Part shown: positions 16,939 through 24,480 of the stretch, piece after piece | How the letters are laid out: each line of letters begins with the position of its first letter | How positions within the stretch are numbered: position 1 is the first letter of the stretch | Source: Euryarchaeota archaeon UBA53 | Lineage (GTDB): Archaea > Thermoplasmatota > Poseidoniia > Poseidoniales > Poseidoniaceae | Direction: 5' to 3' | Length of the DNA: 28,600 nucleotides | Assembly (NCBI GenBank): GCA_002507425.1 | Contig: DAZU01000010.1 | Coordinates: 1-28,600 of the forward strand | Notes under the pieces: model-generated | The model's database searches: none | What the model was told of the DNA's origin: nothing | The model's input: only the letters and a program-made list of their open reading frames with translations | Position numbers and translations under genes: made by a program

Positions 16939-17790
16939 TTACGAGTATGAATAAAACCCTTGACCAACCTTTCTACCAAGCTTGCCATCTCTTACCATGT
17001 CAACTAAAAGTTTAGCAGGGGCGTATTTATCATCACCCAGTCCTTCATGGAGAACGTTCATAATATGTAGAACTGTATCATTGCCAATCAAATCCGATAG
17101 AGCCAGGGGTCCAATTGGATGATTCATACCCAATTTCATTATTCCGTCGATAGCCTTAGGTTCGGCTACTCCTTCCTGAAGTGTCAATATCGCTTCGTTA
17201 ATCATTGGGCAAAGAATTCTATTGGAGACAAATCCTGGTGAATCGTTGCACATAAGTGGAGTTTTTCCCATCTGTTCTGCTGCTTGGAGAATTGTTTCGG
17301 TGACCTCACTTGCCGTATCATTTCCGTTGATAACTTCAACCAGCTTCATTATCGGTACTGGATTCATGAAATGCATTCCAATCACTCGGTCTGGTCTATT
17401 TGTAGCCGAAGCTATTTCTGAAATTGAGATTGATGAGGTGTTTGTGGCCAATATACAGCCAGGTTTACAAATTTCATCTAACTCCTTGAAAATTGAAACT
17501 TTGAGGTTCAGAATCTCAGGAACTGCCTCCACAACTAAATCTGCATCGGCACATGAGCTCCTGTCGATGGAGGTTGAAATTCTGTCCCTCGCTGAGTTTG
17601 CATCTTCCTGTGTCATTCTTTCTTTTGCAACCAACTTACTCAGAGACTTTTCGATTGTAGCCATTCCTTTTTCAACAAATTCCTGTTTGATGTCAACCAT
17701 TACAACCTCAATACCTGCGCAAGCAGCGACCTGAGTTATTCCATTACCCATTTGTCCAGCTCCCAAAACTGCCATTTTTTTGATGCTCAT
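16939..17790 (-). CDS. 3-hydroxyacyl-CoA (3-hydroxybutyryl-CoA) dehydrogenase
   Basis: Soluble NAD-dependent enzyme of fatty acid or butyrate metabolism, oxidising (S)-3-hydroxyacyl-CoA. 283 residues, the size of stand-alone enzymes (Hbd/PaaH type) without the hydratase fusion. N-terminal GAGQMGNGI, the E-A-V-P-E motif after strand four, ATNTSSISI, then HFMNPVPIMKLVEVI with the catalytic His and Glu, and NDSPGFVSNRI. The C-terminal domain carries the GPLALSDLIGNDTV stretch. ATG 17790 has GGGGG upstream. With the acyl-CoA dehydrogenase further on it suggests beta-oxidation or branched amino-acid degradation. It ends 38 bp before the surface-protein start. Confidence 0.93.
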   Translation of the reverse strand: MSIKKMAVLGAGQMGNGITQVAACAGIEVVMVDIKQEFVEKGMATIEKSLSKLVAKERMTQEDANSARDRISTSIDRSSCADADLVVEAVPEILNLKVSIFKELDEICKPGCILATNTSSISISEIASATNRPDRVIGMHFMNPVPIMKLVEVINGNDTASEVTETILQAAEQMGKTPLMCNDSPGFVSNRILCPMINEAILTLQEGVAEPKAIDGIMKLGMNHPIGPLALSDLIGNDTVLHIMNVLHEGLGDDKYAPAKLLVDMVRDGKLGRKVGQGFYSYS

Positions 17791-17864
17791 ACAAACCCCC
17801 AGGAGGAAGACATTGATGATAATTGGCTTTTTACAAGAATTACAGCAATTATGTTTGAAAGGAA

Positions 17865-18332
17865 ATGTCCGTTGGCCGAATTATGCGAGAATGGATGAAA
17901 TTGAAACAACTACTCAGAACTGGCTGGGTAAGATCTGGTGTCGAGAGTCCTGAATCTGTAGCATCTCATAGTTGGGGTATGGCTATTCTCGCGATGAAAT
18001 TATGTCCAGGTAATCTGAACAAGACAAGAGTAATAGAAATGTGCATTGTACATGATTTGCCAGAGATTATCGTCGGTGATTTAACCCCCCTTGATGATCA
18101 AACAAACAAACACAATGATGAGATTAAAGCAATGAATAAATTGGCTCCATTCTGGCTTGACTTGCTTCTTGAATATGAGGAGCAAAGAACTGAGGAATCT
18201 AAATTTGTAAAATATCTAGATAAACTTGACATGGCATACATGGCACGATTATACGAAGAACAACAAGGATTGGACTTGGAAGAATTTGTCACATCTGCTC
18301 GTGAAGTAATAGGCGAAACTAACTTGAAGTGA
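17865..18332 (+). CDS. HD-domain phosphohydrolase (YfbR/HDDC2-like)
   Basis: 155 residues. Metal-binding set of the HD superfamily: His35 in ASHSWGM, His63-Asp64 in VHDLPE, and Asp119 in YLDKLDMAYMA, with GDLTP after the HD pair as in YfbR/HDDC2 5'-deoxynucleotidases. The family removes phosphate from deoxynucleoside monophosphates; this specificity is inferred from similarity. ATG 17865 is preceded by GAAAGG. Divergent from the hydroxyacyl-CoA dehydrogenase gene (74 bp between starts) and followed 22 bp later by tRNA-Gln on the same strand, so the two may share a transcript. Confidence 0.85.
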   Translation: MSVGRIMREWMKLKQLLRTGWVRSGVESPESVASHSWGMAILAMKLCPGNLNKTRVIEMCIVHDLPEIIVGDLTPLDDQTNKHNDEIKAMNKLAPFWLDLLLEYEEQRTEESKFVKYLDKLDMAYMARLYEEQQGLDLEEFVTSAREVIGETNLK

Positions 18333-18354
18333 ATCCTCCACGGAAGGTCACCAC

Positions 18355-18427
18355 AGTCCTGTAGTGTAGTGGTCCATCATCTCGGGTTTTGGTCCCGGGG
18401 ACGTCGGTTCGACTCCGACCAGGACTA
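18355..18427 (+). tRNA. tRNA-Gln (UUG)
   Basis: Folds by hand into a full cloverleaf of 73 nt: acceptor AGTCCTG with CAGGACT, anticodon stem TCGGG/CCCGG around loop TTTTGGT (anticodon TTG), T-arm GTCGG-TTCGACT-CCGAC, discriminator A. The D-arm begins TAGTGTAGTGG, as in other archaeal tRNA-Gln. CCA is not encoded and no intron is present. No clear TATA box lies upstream. Confidence 0.95.
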
Positions 18428-18474
18428 TCCCATCTAAATCAAATTAATTAACAAATTATGATATCATTGTATGA

Positions 18475-19668
18475 TTAGTTAGTTATTGATTCTGGAGATT
18501 TTGATAAGTCTCTTGTAATGTTTTTCTGGTGTGATTCTATTGTCCCTCCTCCAATCTCCAGAAGTTTTGAATCTCTCCATAGACGCTCGACTACGTATTC
18601 AGATACATATCCATAACCGCCCATCACTTGAATTGCAGCATCTGCGATTTCTTTTGCGGCTGTAGTAGCAAACAACTTGACTCCATCACTATCCAGCCTT
18701 TGCCCAGTTTCACCGAGTGATAGGGAATTCGCAGTGTCGTAAATGTAAGCCCGCATTGCACGATATTTTGCCCAAGATTCGCCTATGTATCTCTGAATTT
18801 GACCAAAGTTTCTGATTTCTTTTCCGAAGGCAACTCTCTCACTAGCGTATTTGTTCATTTCGTGAAGTGATCTTCTTGCAATTCCTAGAGACATTGCGGC
18901 TAAACCCAATCTTTCAATCTCTAAATTACCCATCATGTGTATCATTGAATCTCCAGCATCACCCACTAAATTAGTGTCAGGTACTATACAATCCTGGAAT
19001 ACTAACTCAGCTGTGTTTGAAGCACGCATTCCTGTCTTATCGAGAATCTTCTGCCCGACAGAGTAACCTCTCATTCCATTTTCAACTAAAAATGTCGAAA
19101 TTTGGGCTCTACCCTTTGCATCGGTTCCGGTCCTTGCATAGACCCATACAACATCTGCTGGCGTTCCATGGTCATCTATACAACCATTGGTAATCCACAT
19201 TTTTCTTCCGTTTAAAGTCCAAGTCCCGTCATTATTTTTGCTAGCTGATGTTGTTAATCCCAGGACATCTGTGCCCGTATCTGGCTCGCTCATGGCCATT
19301 GCGCCAATCCATTCTCCTGAGCAAACTTTCGGCAAAATTCTTTCCTTCTGCTCAGCAGAACCATTGAATTCTAAATTGTTTACAAACAGCAGTGAGTGCG
19401 CAAGGTAAGCAAGAGCAAATCCCGGATCACTGGAGGATAATTCTTCGTGGACTATCGTAACTGCTGTTGCATCCATTGAAGCGCCTCCATAATCCTCAGA
19501 GACTGTTAAACCGAGTAACCCCAGATCACCAAGTTGTCGGAATAGTTGGTGATTGAATATTTCTTTCTTGTCGTGCTCAAGTGCCTGGGGCTCAACGTAC
19601 TCTGATACAAAGTCACGAACCATTTGTCTAAGCATATTATGTTCATCACTGGGATTGGCAATATCCAT
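18475..19668 (-). CDS. Acyl-CoA dehydrogenase (isovaleryl-CoA dehydrogenase-like)
   Basis: FAD enzyme that introduces the 2,3 double bond of acyl-CoAs. About 397 residues, normal length. Family stretches: LGLLGLTVSEDYGG, AMAMSEPDTGTDVLGL with the substrate and FAD contacts, KMWITNG, and the C-terminal QVMGGYGYVSEY. The catalytic-base position of medium-chain enzymes is Gly here (EIGGGTIE), while a glutamate sits in LEIERLGLAA (about residue 252), as in isovaleryl-CoA dehydrogenase. So leucine breakdown or long-chain substrates are most likely. ATG 19668 is preferred over GTG 19677. It lies 48 bp after tRNA-Gln on the opposite strand. Confidence 0.92.
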   Translation of the reverse strand: MDIANPSDEHNMLRQMVRDFVSEYVEPQALEHDKKEIFNHQLFRQLGDLGLLGLTVSEDYGGASMDATAVTIVHEELSSSDPGFALAYLAHSLLFVNNLEFNGSAEQKERILPKVCSGEWIGAMAMSEPDTGTDVLGLTTSASKNNDGTWTLNGRKMWITNGCIDDHGTPADVVWVYARTGTDAKGRAQISTFLVENGMRGYSVGQKILDKTGMRASNTAELVFQDCIVPDTNLVGDAGDSMIHMMGNLEIERLGLAAMSLGIARRSLHEMNKYASERVAFGKEIRNFGQIQRYIGESWAKYRAMRAYIYDTANSLSLGETGQRLDSDGVKLFATTAAKEIADAAIQVMGGYGYVSEYVVERLWRDSKLLEIGGGTIESHQKNITRDLSKSPESITN

Positions 19669-19716
19669 TGTTACCACAAAACACCCGTAATTGAATTTGT
19701 TTTTGTGTGTTCGGTT

Positions 19717-20130
19717 TCAAAGCGTAATTTTCCTTGCTTTAGTGCGCGGTAAATTTTCATGTCCAAGAGCAGGACGAGATTTGGCTTCTCCCACGGCTTT
19801 TTTAACTTTTAATTTCCTTTCTGTTCTAGAAAGTTTTCTGGCTCTCTTACCAAGATGTCTCAAGTGACCTGACTTGACTTTCGGGTCTGCTGGTAGTTGG
19901 TTGTCAACGCTTGCTCTGGATAACACATCCTCTGCCAAACCCTTGTTAGAGACCGTGATTGCTTTCTCAACTATGCGCTCTGCCACGTGCCTTAGCGTAT
20001 CATCATTGTGCACTGATGGCTGCTCAAACACATCAATGGTAACATGTTGCTGAATCTCTAATTGCTCCTCCATCAGTGATTGAAGAAAATTCCTAGTCAA
20101 ACCTACTTGCTTACGCTCTCCCATATGCAT
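19717..20130 (-). CDS. Unrecognised small basic protein
   Basis: About 137 residues with no family I can name. The N-terminal half is helical and mildly acidic (NFLQSLMEEQLEIQQHV, ERIVEKAITVSNKG). The C-terminal third is strongly basic, with KRARKLSRTERKLKVKKAV and a final RTKARKITL, suggesting nucleic-acid or ribosome binding (inference). No membrane segment, signal peptide or cysteine is present. Start could be ATG 20130 or ATG 20124 (MGERKQVG); the TTG at 20139 is less likely. An ATATA-containing stretch at about 20147-20153 is close enough for a nearly leaderless transcript. It is upstream of the acyl-CoA dehydrogenase on the same strand, 48 bp away. Confidence 0.65.
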   Translation of the reverse strand: MHMGERKQVGLTRNFLQSLMEEQLEIQQHVTIDVFEQPSVHNDDTLRHVAERIVEKAITVSNKGLAEDVLSRASVDNQLPADPKVKSGHLRHLGKRARKLSRTERKLKVKKAVGEAKSRPALGHENLPRTKARKITL

Positions 20131-20229
20131 CCCATCCAATCTATAGTGTATATGACGCAGTTATGAAGTTTCGGAATTAATTGAACGAACATAGCATCAT
20201 TTACGAACCAAGTTGAGCAATCCATGTGG

Positions 20230-20302
20230 GGCCGTGACCGGGAATTGAACCCGGGCTGGCAGGACCACAACCTACCGTGCTAACCGCTACACCATCACAG
20301 CC
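20230..20302 (-). tRNA. tRNA-His (GUG) with encoded G-1
   Basis: On the minus strand: G-1, acceptor GCTGTGA with TCACGGC, C73 opposite G-1, D-stem GTGT/GCAC, anticodon stem GTAGG/CCTGC around TTGTGGT (anticodon GTG), and T-arm CCGGG-TTCAATT-CCCGG. The extra 5' G pairing with C73 is the tRNA-His identity element and is genome-encoded. The three bases after C73 (20227-20229) read CCA, so the 3' end may be encoded too, unlike tRNA-Gln. Confidence 0.95.
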
Positions 20303-20330
20303 ATCGGTTAATTTGTTCCACCGGCACACC

Positions 20331-20340
20331 GTATATATCT
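20331..20340 (-). promoter_or_regulatory. Probable TATA box of tRNA-His
   Basis: AGATATATAC on the minus strand, centred about 33 bp upstream of the tRNA-His 5' end. This matches the archaeal TATA position for a start site a few bases before the tRNA. It is nearly symmetrical, so it might also serve the rightward gene at 20408, giving a leader of about 45 nt (inference). Confidence 0.5.
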
Positions 20341-20407
20341 CATTCCGTCAATATCTTTGACATGAATCACCGTTGTTTTCAAACCATATCCTTTGAGTGG
20401 AGATTCT

Positions 20408-22771
20408 ATGCGGAGAGTAGTGATTCTAATACTAATCCTCTTATTAGCGCCTGCTATTCCTGCAAATGCTAGAAGTGTGCATTCAACAAGCGATGTTGAC
20501 ATTTTTCCTCAGGGAGGCATGGAAAATTCGAGCGAATGGAATTTTCAAAGGCATCTTGCATTTACGCCTGAAGATAGAAGTGAAGATGGAGAACATACCA
20601 TTGGAATGTTGGCAGATTCCCATATCACAATGGGAATTGAACTACCTGAGCACTTAGATGAGCACACATTTTGGGCAAGCTCTTCAAGCACCGATTCCAA
20701 TGCATCGCTAGGAATACCAGACGGGGCGTATACATATTCATCAGGCCCGGACATAAGAGTTGGCGGATTCGATGTCGGTTCATATATTGATAATCATATA
20801 AGAGATGTTCACCTATTGATTCATTTTGAGATTCCCGATAGAATGACAAATGATAAAGCTAGGTTTTCGGTGATAAATTCAGGAGTGTATGACCTATTCA
20901 AGACTTGGAGCAATACACAAGGAGGTCTATATTACATGTCAAACGGTTGGTCAACCGAAATAACAAGTGATGAAGAATGGACTTGGAGTGATTTGTCTAA
21001 TCTTGAAATTGATCTTGATTATGTAAGTAACGGAGAGTCAGATGACTCACAACTTAGAGTTGATGCTGTCGGCTTAAAGATAACAATGCAAACCCCTTGG
21101 TACGGTGCCGAGAGAGTTGTCGCATCATCGCAAAATTTGGTAGATGAGTGGCCAATAATTGATTTCAACCTTACAGAGGGTGTCTTCTCATCCGTTTCAA
21201 TAGCCCCATGCGGACTTCAATCAACAGGAGGTACATGGGTAACTGGAGTAATAGAAAAACCGGCAGATCAAAGTTGGGGAAGGTTACACTTTTCTCATAC
21301 AAACTCAAGCGGGTCAATTGAATTAGAATATCTTAACGACAACGGAGCATGGATAGCAATTGCAGAAGGTTTAATTCCATCAGTTAATGATGATCTTCAA
21401 TTGAAATTTACAATATCTGACACATGCTTGTCGAGGGCTTGGATTGACATTAATGACCCCCACATCAGGGTCAAAGGGAGCATCAGCGGAGATGCCGATT
21501 CAATGGTAGTTAATTCGACACGTTGGACAATAGTAGTAAATGGTGAAACTATTGCCAATAATGATGCTACTTCTATCGGAGAGTTTGACATCCAAGCCTC
21601 GATAGGACATACATTTAATCCATCAGATAATACCTTAGATGTAAAAATCAAGGCCTGGTATAATTGGGGAAATAATGGTTCAGCGGCTAGTATGATATTG
21701 CAATTAAATGAGGTATCAGTTATTGGGGCATATTCAGTTGAGTATGATGAAGACCCTATCTGCTCGATGGTTGGATCACACGACTTACAAGAAGACGGCG
21801 GCGGAATATTAGTTCCATTAATTTCTAGGTGTTCGGATGATAGAACACCAGCTGAACAATTGTCTGTTGAATTTGAAAATGATAATCCTGAATTAATCGA
21901 GGTTGATTTAACCCAAGGCCAAGTACGAATAAAGCTGGTAAATGATGCATATGGAATTGCTCAGTTCAAAACTATTGTAACAGATCAAGCTGGTAACTAC
22001 TGGATTGATGTCTCTACAATAAATATCGAGGAGATAAATGATTTACCCGTTCTTGGTGAGTTTCAATCTATTGTTCCTGTCGAACTTGGATATACTCATA
22101 ATGTGTCTTTTATTCTAACTGATATTGATACCTTTAATGATTATCTAACAGTCACTACGAACCGTTCATGGGCAACTATCGATATGACTAACAGAATAAT
22201 TCGCATAAATGCAACTACTCCTGGTTTTACATCCATTACTGTAACTGCATGCGACGAAGAAAACTGCGTGGAAAGAATTCTGGATATTGAAGTTAGAGCC
22301 CTCGCAGAATTATACATCGAAGAGGTTTTAACAAGCTCAAACATTAGAGAAGGAGATGTCTTCGATATTGAAGTATATGTTAGAAATTCAGGGCAGATAT
22401 CCTCTTCAAATGTAGGTATTAGATGTTATGCTGATGAACGATTAATCGATAGCAGAACAATAGATTTGCTAGTACCTGGACAATTAGGTGTTACTTTTTG
22501 TGATATGCAGGCACCCTATGATGATGATAGTATAATAATCAAAGTCGAAGTTGACAGATCCATGAACATTGATGAAATTAACGAAGAAAATAATCTCATG
22601 ATAAAAGTAATTCCAATATTCGAAGAGGTTAATGTAGATCAGGCACCTGAATCTAGTGGCGGACTATCAATAGGTCAAACAACAGTATATGTTTTCACAG
22701 GACTTATTCTCTTAGTAATTTTAGGTGTGTTTGGACTTTTAGCTCCTGCGAAAATAAAGAAACTTGAATAA
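20408..22771 (+). CDS. Secreted, C-terminally anchored beta-rich protein with CARDB domain
   Basis: About 787 residues. The signal peptide is RRVVILILILLLAPAIPANA. The first 500 residues are beta-rich, Asn/Asp/Ser-rich and unrecognised, with few cysteines. Around 540-640 lies an Ig/cadherin-like domain (NDLPVLGEF, DIDTFNDYLTV, TACDEENC). Around 640-740 a CARDB-type domain is visible (VYVRNSGQISSSNVGIRCYA, then EINEENN). A hydrophobic helix (VYVFTGLILLVILGVFGLL) ends the protein with a short basic tail, so most of it faces outside. ATG 20408 has GGAG six bases upstream; the TTG at 20393 adds only five residues. Probably a surface-layer-associated or adhesion protein (inference). Confidence 0.82.
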   Translation: MRRVVILILILLLAPAIPANARSVHSTSDVDIFPQGGMENSSEWNFQRHLAFTPEDRSEDGEHTIGMLADSHITMGIELPEHLDEHTFWASSSSTDSNASLGIPDGAYTYSSGPDIRVGGFDVGSYIDNHIRDVHLLIHFEIPDRMTNDKARFSVINSGVYDLFKTWSNTQGGLYYMSNGWSTEITSDEEWTWSDLSNLEIDLDYVSNGESDDSQLRVDAVGLKITMQTPWYGAERVVASSQNLVDEWPIIDFNLTEGVFSSVSIAPCGLQSTGGTWVTGVIEKPADQSWGRLHFSHTNSSGSIELEYLNDNGAWIAIAEGLIPSVNDDLQLKFTISDTCLSRAWIDINDPHIRVKGSISGDADSMVVNSTRWTIVVNGETIANNDATSIGEFDIQASIGHTFNPSDNTLDVKIKAWYNWGNNGSAASMILQLNEVSVIGAYSVEYDEDPICSMVGSHDLQEDGGGILVPLISRCSDDRTPAEQLSVEFENDNPELIEVDLTQGQVRIKLVNDAYGIAQFKTIVTDQAGNYWIDVSTINIEEINDLPVLGEFQSIVPVELGYTHNVSFILTDIDTFNDYLTVTTNRSWATIDMTNRIIRINATTPGFTSITVTACDEENCVERILDIEVRALAELYIEEVLTSSNIREGDVFDIEVYVRNSGQISSSNVGIRCYADERLIDSRTIDLLVPGQLGVTFCDMQAPYDDDSIIIKVEVDRSMNIDEINEENNLMIKVIPIFEEVNVDQAPESSGGLSIGQTTVYVFTGLILLVILGVFGLLAPAKIKKLE

Positions 22772-22865
22772 GGTCCTAAATTGAAGGTCGTTTGACGGAT
22801 AAACCCAAAATTAAGGTTAACATTCATATGCTGAAGTAATCAGAATTGGTTACTTCGAATGGGCT

Positions 22866-22976
22866 GTGGGGGCTCTTTATCGTCAGATAACGAAGTCGAG
22901 TGTGGAATACATGAGTGAATTGAAAATAAGAATCGAAACAGAAGAATGGGTCTACGAAGAATACGTTGAAGCTTAG
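22866..22976 (+). CDS. Possible small protein of 36 (or 21) residues
   Basis: A short open frame from GTG 22866 (first sense codons give GALYRQITKSS) or from ATG 22911 (SELKIRIETEEWVYEEYVEA). It is charged and likely helical. It ends at 22976, two bases before the stop of convergent cbf5, the same tight convergent packing seen elsewhere in this window. There is no strong ribosome-binding site and no homologue I recognise. The rest of the 207-bp gap (22772-22865) shows nothing clear. Confidence 0.3.
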   Translation: MGALYRQITKSSVEYMSELKIRIETEEWVYEEYVEA

Positions 22977-22978
22977 AG

Positions 22979-23935
22979 TTATCCTTTCCAACTGCGAGGG
23001 TATGTGTCCTCTTTCATTAGAACACATTTTGGATGGGCAACTTCACCTTTTGTCATCGATGGAACTACCTTACTAGTTTGTAGCATTTCTGCCAGAGCCA
23101 CTGCTTCTCCTTTGATTGTGACAATCAACACTTCACTTCCAACTCCTAGATTACCATCTAGACTAACAACGCCAGGTCTCAAAAGTGGTGCTCCATGCGA
23201 GATTGCGGCTGCAGCTCCATCTTTTACAACAATCCTTGGCACATCAGCGAGCATATTTTCGATTGGATGTAGAATTTTTTCCATAGCGCTAGTATCTCCA
23301 CGCTCCTTCCATAGCCAATTCGCATCGGATAACTGTTGCATTGTAATGGAGTTTTCAAGACTGAATTCACCAGATGAGGGGCGCCGCAATTCTTTCAATT
23401 CGACTTTCATGTTAATCAATAATCCTAGATCTCTTGCCATTGTTCTAACGTAAGTTCCTGCCTCACAAGTAATGCGAGTAAGCACTAACTTATCTTGAAT
23501 ATCTAATATTTCAAAACCCATAATTTTCCTCGTTCTAACCTGAACCTTTACTGCTGAGATTTCTGGAGGCACATTGTATACTTTCCCTTTTAGCATATTC
23601 ATTTTTTCTTCCAAAGCCTCTCGAGAAATCATACCACCTAATTTAAGCAAAGCAATATACGATTTGTCGTGAGTTAGTATTCGACTTGTCAATCTCATCG
23701 CTTTGCCACAAAGAAGTGGCAAAACTCCTGTTGCAAACGGATCGAGTGTTCCGCCATGACCCATCTTTTCCAACCCCAAAAGGTCCCTGGCCCAAGCACT
23801 CACTTGATGCGAAGACGGCCCAGGCGCTTTATCCAACAAGAAAAACCCTGATTCCAAAAGTTGTTCAATTGAACGATTTGAAGGATGGCAACCATGTGTT
23901 GCTGATGTTGAAACGTCATTCTCAATAATAATCAT
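22979..23935 (-). CDS. cbf5: tRNA/rRNA pseudouridine synthase Cbf5 (TruB family)
   Basis: Catalytic subunit of archaeal H/ACA RNPs (with Nop10, Gar1 and L7Ae), also able to make pseudouridine 55 in tRNA. 318 residues. The TruB motif GHGGTLDPFATGVLP holds the catalytic aspartate (Asp65). FFLLDKAPGPSSHQV precedes it, CEAGTYVRTMARDLG is motif III, and a PUA domain fills the last 80 residues (ADVPRIVVKDGAAAAISHGA). ATG 23935 overlaps the cmk stop in an ATGA, so translation is coupled. The EMC3-cmk-cbf5 order is the known archaeal secY-adk neighbourhood, here without the ribosomal proteins L34e and L14e that usually lie between. Confidence 0.94.
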   Translation of the reverse strand: MIIIENDVSTSATHGCHPSNRSIEQLLESGFFLLDKAPGPSSHQVSAWARDLLGLEKMGHGGTLDPFATGVLPLLCGKAMRLTSRILTHDKSYIALLKLGGMISREALEEKMNMLKGKVYNVPPEISAVKVQVRTRKIMGFEILDIQDKLVLTRITCEAGTYVRTMARDLGLLINMKVELKELRRPSSGEFSLENSITMQQLSDANWLWKERGDTSAMEKILHPIENMLADVPRIVVKDGAAAAISHGAPLLRPGVVSLDGNLGVGSEVLIVTIKGEAVALAEMLQTSKVVPSMTKGEVAHPKCVLMKEDTYPRSWKG

Positions 23936-24480
23936 GACATTTCCTCCAAAATTTCTATAACTTCATCCAAAACCTGTTGGGCAGTAGAATTTGATGCATC
24001 GATAACATGAGTGTAAGGAGTCATATCTTCGGGATCTAGTCCATACATATCATTGAATCTCAACCTGTCTACCTCTAGCCTAGCTTTATTCTGCGATACT
24101 GCTTCTTTTCTAGATAACGATTCTCGATTCATTACACGTTGTGCTCTTACTTCTTCACTTGCATGCAGCCAAACACGGACGCAATTAAGATTTAATTTGA
24201 ATGCCCACCAACCGCATAGCCTGCTCTCGACAATTTCGGGACCTTGATTATCCTTCATTTTCATTTTTAGAATATCATCAAGCGATTTATCAACTGTGGA
24301 ATCCATTGCGCACAATCTTTCGAAATCAGGAAGTGACAAATTACGTTTTTTTGCTTCAGTCCTAAAAATCTCACCACCATTAATTGAATCCCAATTCTTT
24401 GTTTCGGAAATGCCGGAAACAAGTGTACTTGTTCCACTTCCAGGATGACCAGAAATCGTGATTTGAAGCAACTCACTCAC
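23932..24480 (-). CDS. cmk: Cytidylate kinase, archaeal type
   Basis: Phosphorylates CMP and dCMP with ATP. About 182 residues, the short archaeal form. Walker A is SGHPGSGTST near the N-terminus, with GGEIFR after it (CMP-binding start), VESRLCGWWAF, and a lid stretch around RVMNRESLSRKEA. Start options are GTG 24480, which overlaps the upstream stop as GTGA, GTG 24486, or TTG 24471, which would give the family-like N-terminus LQITISG and has GGTGA ahead of it; I list 24480. The stop overlaps the cbf5 ATG. Confidence 0.92.
   Translation of the reverse strand: MSELLQITISGHPGSGTSTLVSGISETKNWDSINGGEIFRTEAKKRNLSLPDFERLCAMDSTVDKSLDDILKMKMKDNQGPEIVESRLCGWWAFKLNLNCVRVWLHASEEVRAQRVMNRESLSRKEAVSQNKARLEVDRLRFNDMYGLDPEDMTPYTHVIDASNSTAQQVLDEVIEILEEMS

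Noticed and set aside
18475..19668. Possible catalytic loss in the acyl-CoA dehydrogenase because Glu is Gly in the EIGGGT motif.
   Set aside because: The glutamate in LEIERL takes the place used by isovaleryl-CoA dehydrogenase, so the enzyme is likely active.
20227..20302. tRNA-His read with the acceptor one base shifted, leaving no G-1.
   Set aside because: With correct T-arm spacing the extra G pairs with C73 and CCA follows, so G-1 is encoded.
22824..23027. Minus-strand ORF of 67 codons across the cbf5 end.
   Set aside because: It overlaps the real cbf5 stop region in another frame and has no supporting signal.
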